Below, piece after piece: positions 5,442-5,607 of a stretch of 5,607 nt of DNA. Both the position numbers and the translations under genes were made by a program. The notes under the pieces are model-generated. The model did no database searches and was not told the DNA's origin. It saw only the letters and a list, made by a program, of their open reading frames with translations. The stretch is from Hyphomicrobiales bacterium (GTDB lineage: Bacteria; Pseudomonadota; Alphaproteobacteria; Rhizobiales; Afifellaceae). The stretch lies in contig JACCSN010000179.1 of the NCBI GenBank assembly GCA_013812985.1, positions 1 to 5,607 of the forward strand, given 5' to 3'. Positions within the stretch are counted from its first letter, which is position 1; every line of letters begins with the position of its first letter.

Positions 5442-5530
5442 CATGTCGCGCCATGTTGCGAACGAATACCGTTGATTTCCAACGATTTTCAACGGCACTC
5501 GGCAACTCCACGCAACATGCTCGCGACATG
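5442..5530. repeat. Symmetric cluster of phased short repeats (operator- or iteron-like)
   Basis: Four copies of the 9-mer CATGTYGCG are arranged symmetrically: CATGTCGCG (5442-5450) and CATGTTGCG (5452-5460) on the plus strand, and the same two in mirror order on the minus strand (5511-5519 and 5522-5530). The arms form an 18-bp imperfect inverted repeat around 50 bases. Inside, two decamers stand in direct tandem, ATTTCCAACG (5475-5484) and ATTTTCAACG (5485-5494). Three CAACG motifs start at 5470 (inverted), 5480 and 5490, exactly 10 bp apart. CCGTTGA (5469-5475) and TCAACGG (5489-5495) make an inner inverted repeat. One-helical-turn spacing suggests protein binding to one face of DNA. It lies directly between the tRNA terminator and the start of the next gene. 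Confidence 0.65.
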
Positions 5531-5552
5531 CGTGAACGTGGAGTAGACCGCG

Positions 5553-5607
5553 ATGGCCGCGGCAAGAAAGCTCACAGTCCAGCAGATTGCATTGAGCGAT
5601 ATTCAGA
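5553..5607 (+). CDS. N-terminal fragment of an unidentified protein, cut by the window edge
   Basis: ATG 5553 is preceded by GGAG (5540-5543) at nine bases, and the frame stays open for 18 codons to the window end (MAAARKLTVQQIALSDIQ). The piece is too short to identify. The pattern 'KLTVQQIALSDIQ' faintly resembles the first strand and turn of ParB/sulfiredoxin-like N-terminal domains. A position just downstream of a tRNA gene would also suit an integrase, though the residues do not look like a typical integrase start. The repeat block immediately upstream could be its operator or its binding site. Function is left open. Confidence 0.5.
   Translation, partial: MAAARKLTVQQIALSDIQ

Noticed and set aside
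5442..5530. CRISPR array
   Set aside because: The repeat units are 9-10 bp, mirror-symmetric and partly tandem, without spacers of uniform length or cas genes.

Overview
This window looks like a chromosomal segment of a GC-rich alphaproteobacterium, probably of the Hyphomicrobiales/Rhodospirillales type. The evidence is a DUF1153/SciP-type regulator, a small DUF3309 membrane protein, a textbook-like EcfG (general stress sigma factor) promoter, an MnmA with the alphaproteobacterial form of its motifs, and an elongator-type tRNA-Met(CAT) of alphaproteobacterial appearance. The genus cannot be named from the sequence.

Layout. Positions 1-720 are an eroded accessory flank: the N-terminal part of an unrecognised minus-strand gene that lacks an in-frame ATG, a 34-codon tail of an IS5-type transposase, and a frameshifted C-terminal piece of a DUF302 protein. 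A strong GC hairpin follows. Positions 778-2864 are core genome: sciP on the minus strand diverges from mnmA on the plus strand, with a near-consensus CtrA box between them. A small two-helix membrane protein follows mnmA and overlaps, tail to tail, a minus-strand 2-hydroxyacid dehydrogenase. Positions 3800-5040 form a probable stress module. An EcfG promoter (GGAAC-N17-CGTT) with a foldable leader drives a 53-residue DUF3309 protein, which converges on a two-domain universal stress protein; both stop codons sit in one 9-bp inverted repeat. Positions 5306-5607 hold the tRNA gene, an intrinsic terminator, a dense symmetric block of helically phased short repeats, and the first 18 codons of a plus-strand gene that runs off the window.

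How it works together. The core genes cover cell-cycle transcription control (SciP, an antagonist of CtrA), tRNA wobble-uridine thiolation (MnmA), alpha-keto acid/hydroxyacid redox chemistry, and stress response (DUF3309, Usp). The two ends look like accessory DNA: IS and pseudogene debris on the left, and a tRNA-adjacent region with operator- or iteron-like repeats on the right, a common place for integrated elements. No complete mobile element, CRISPR array or recognised defence system is visible. The most unusual item is the repeat block at 5442-5530.
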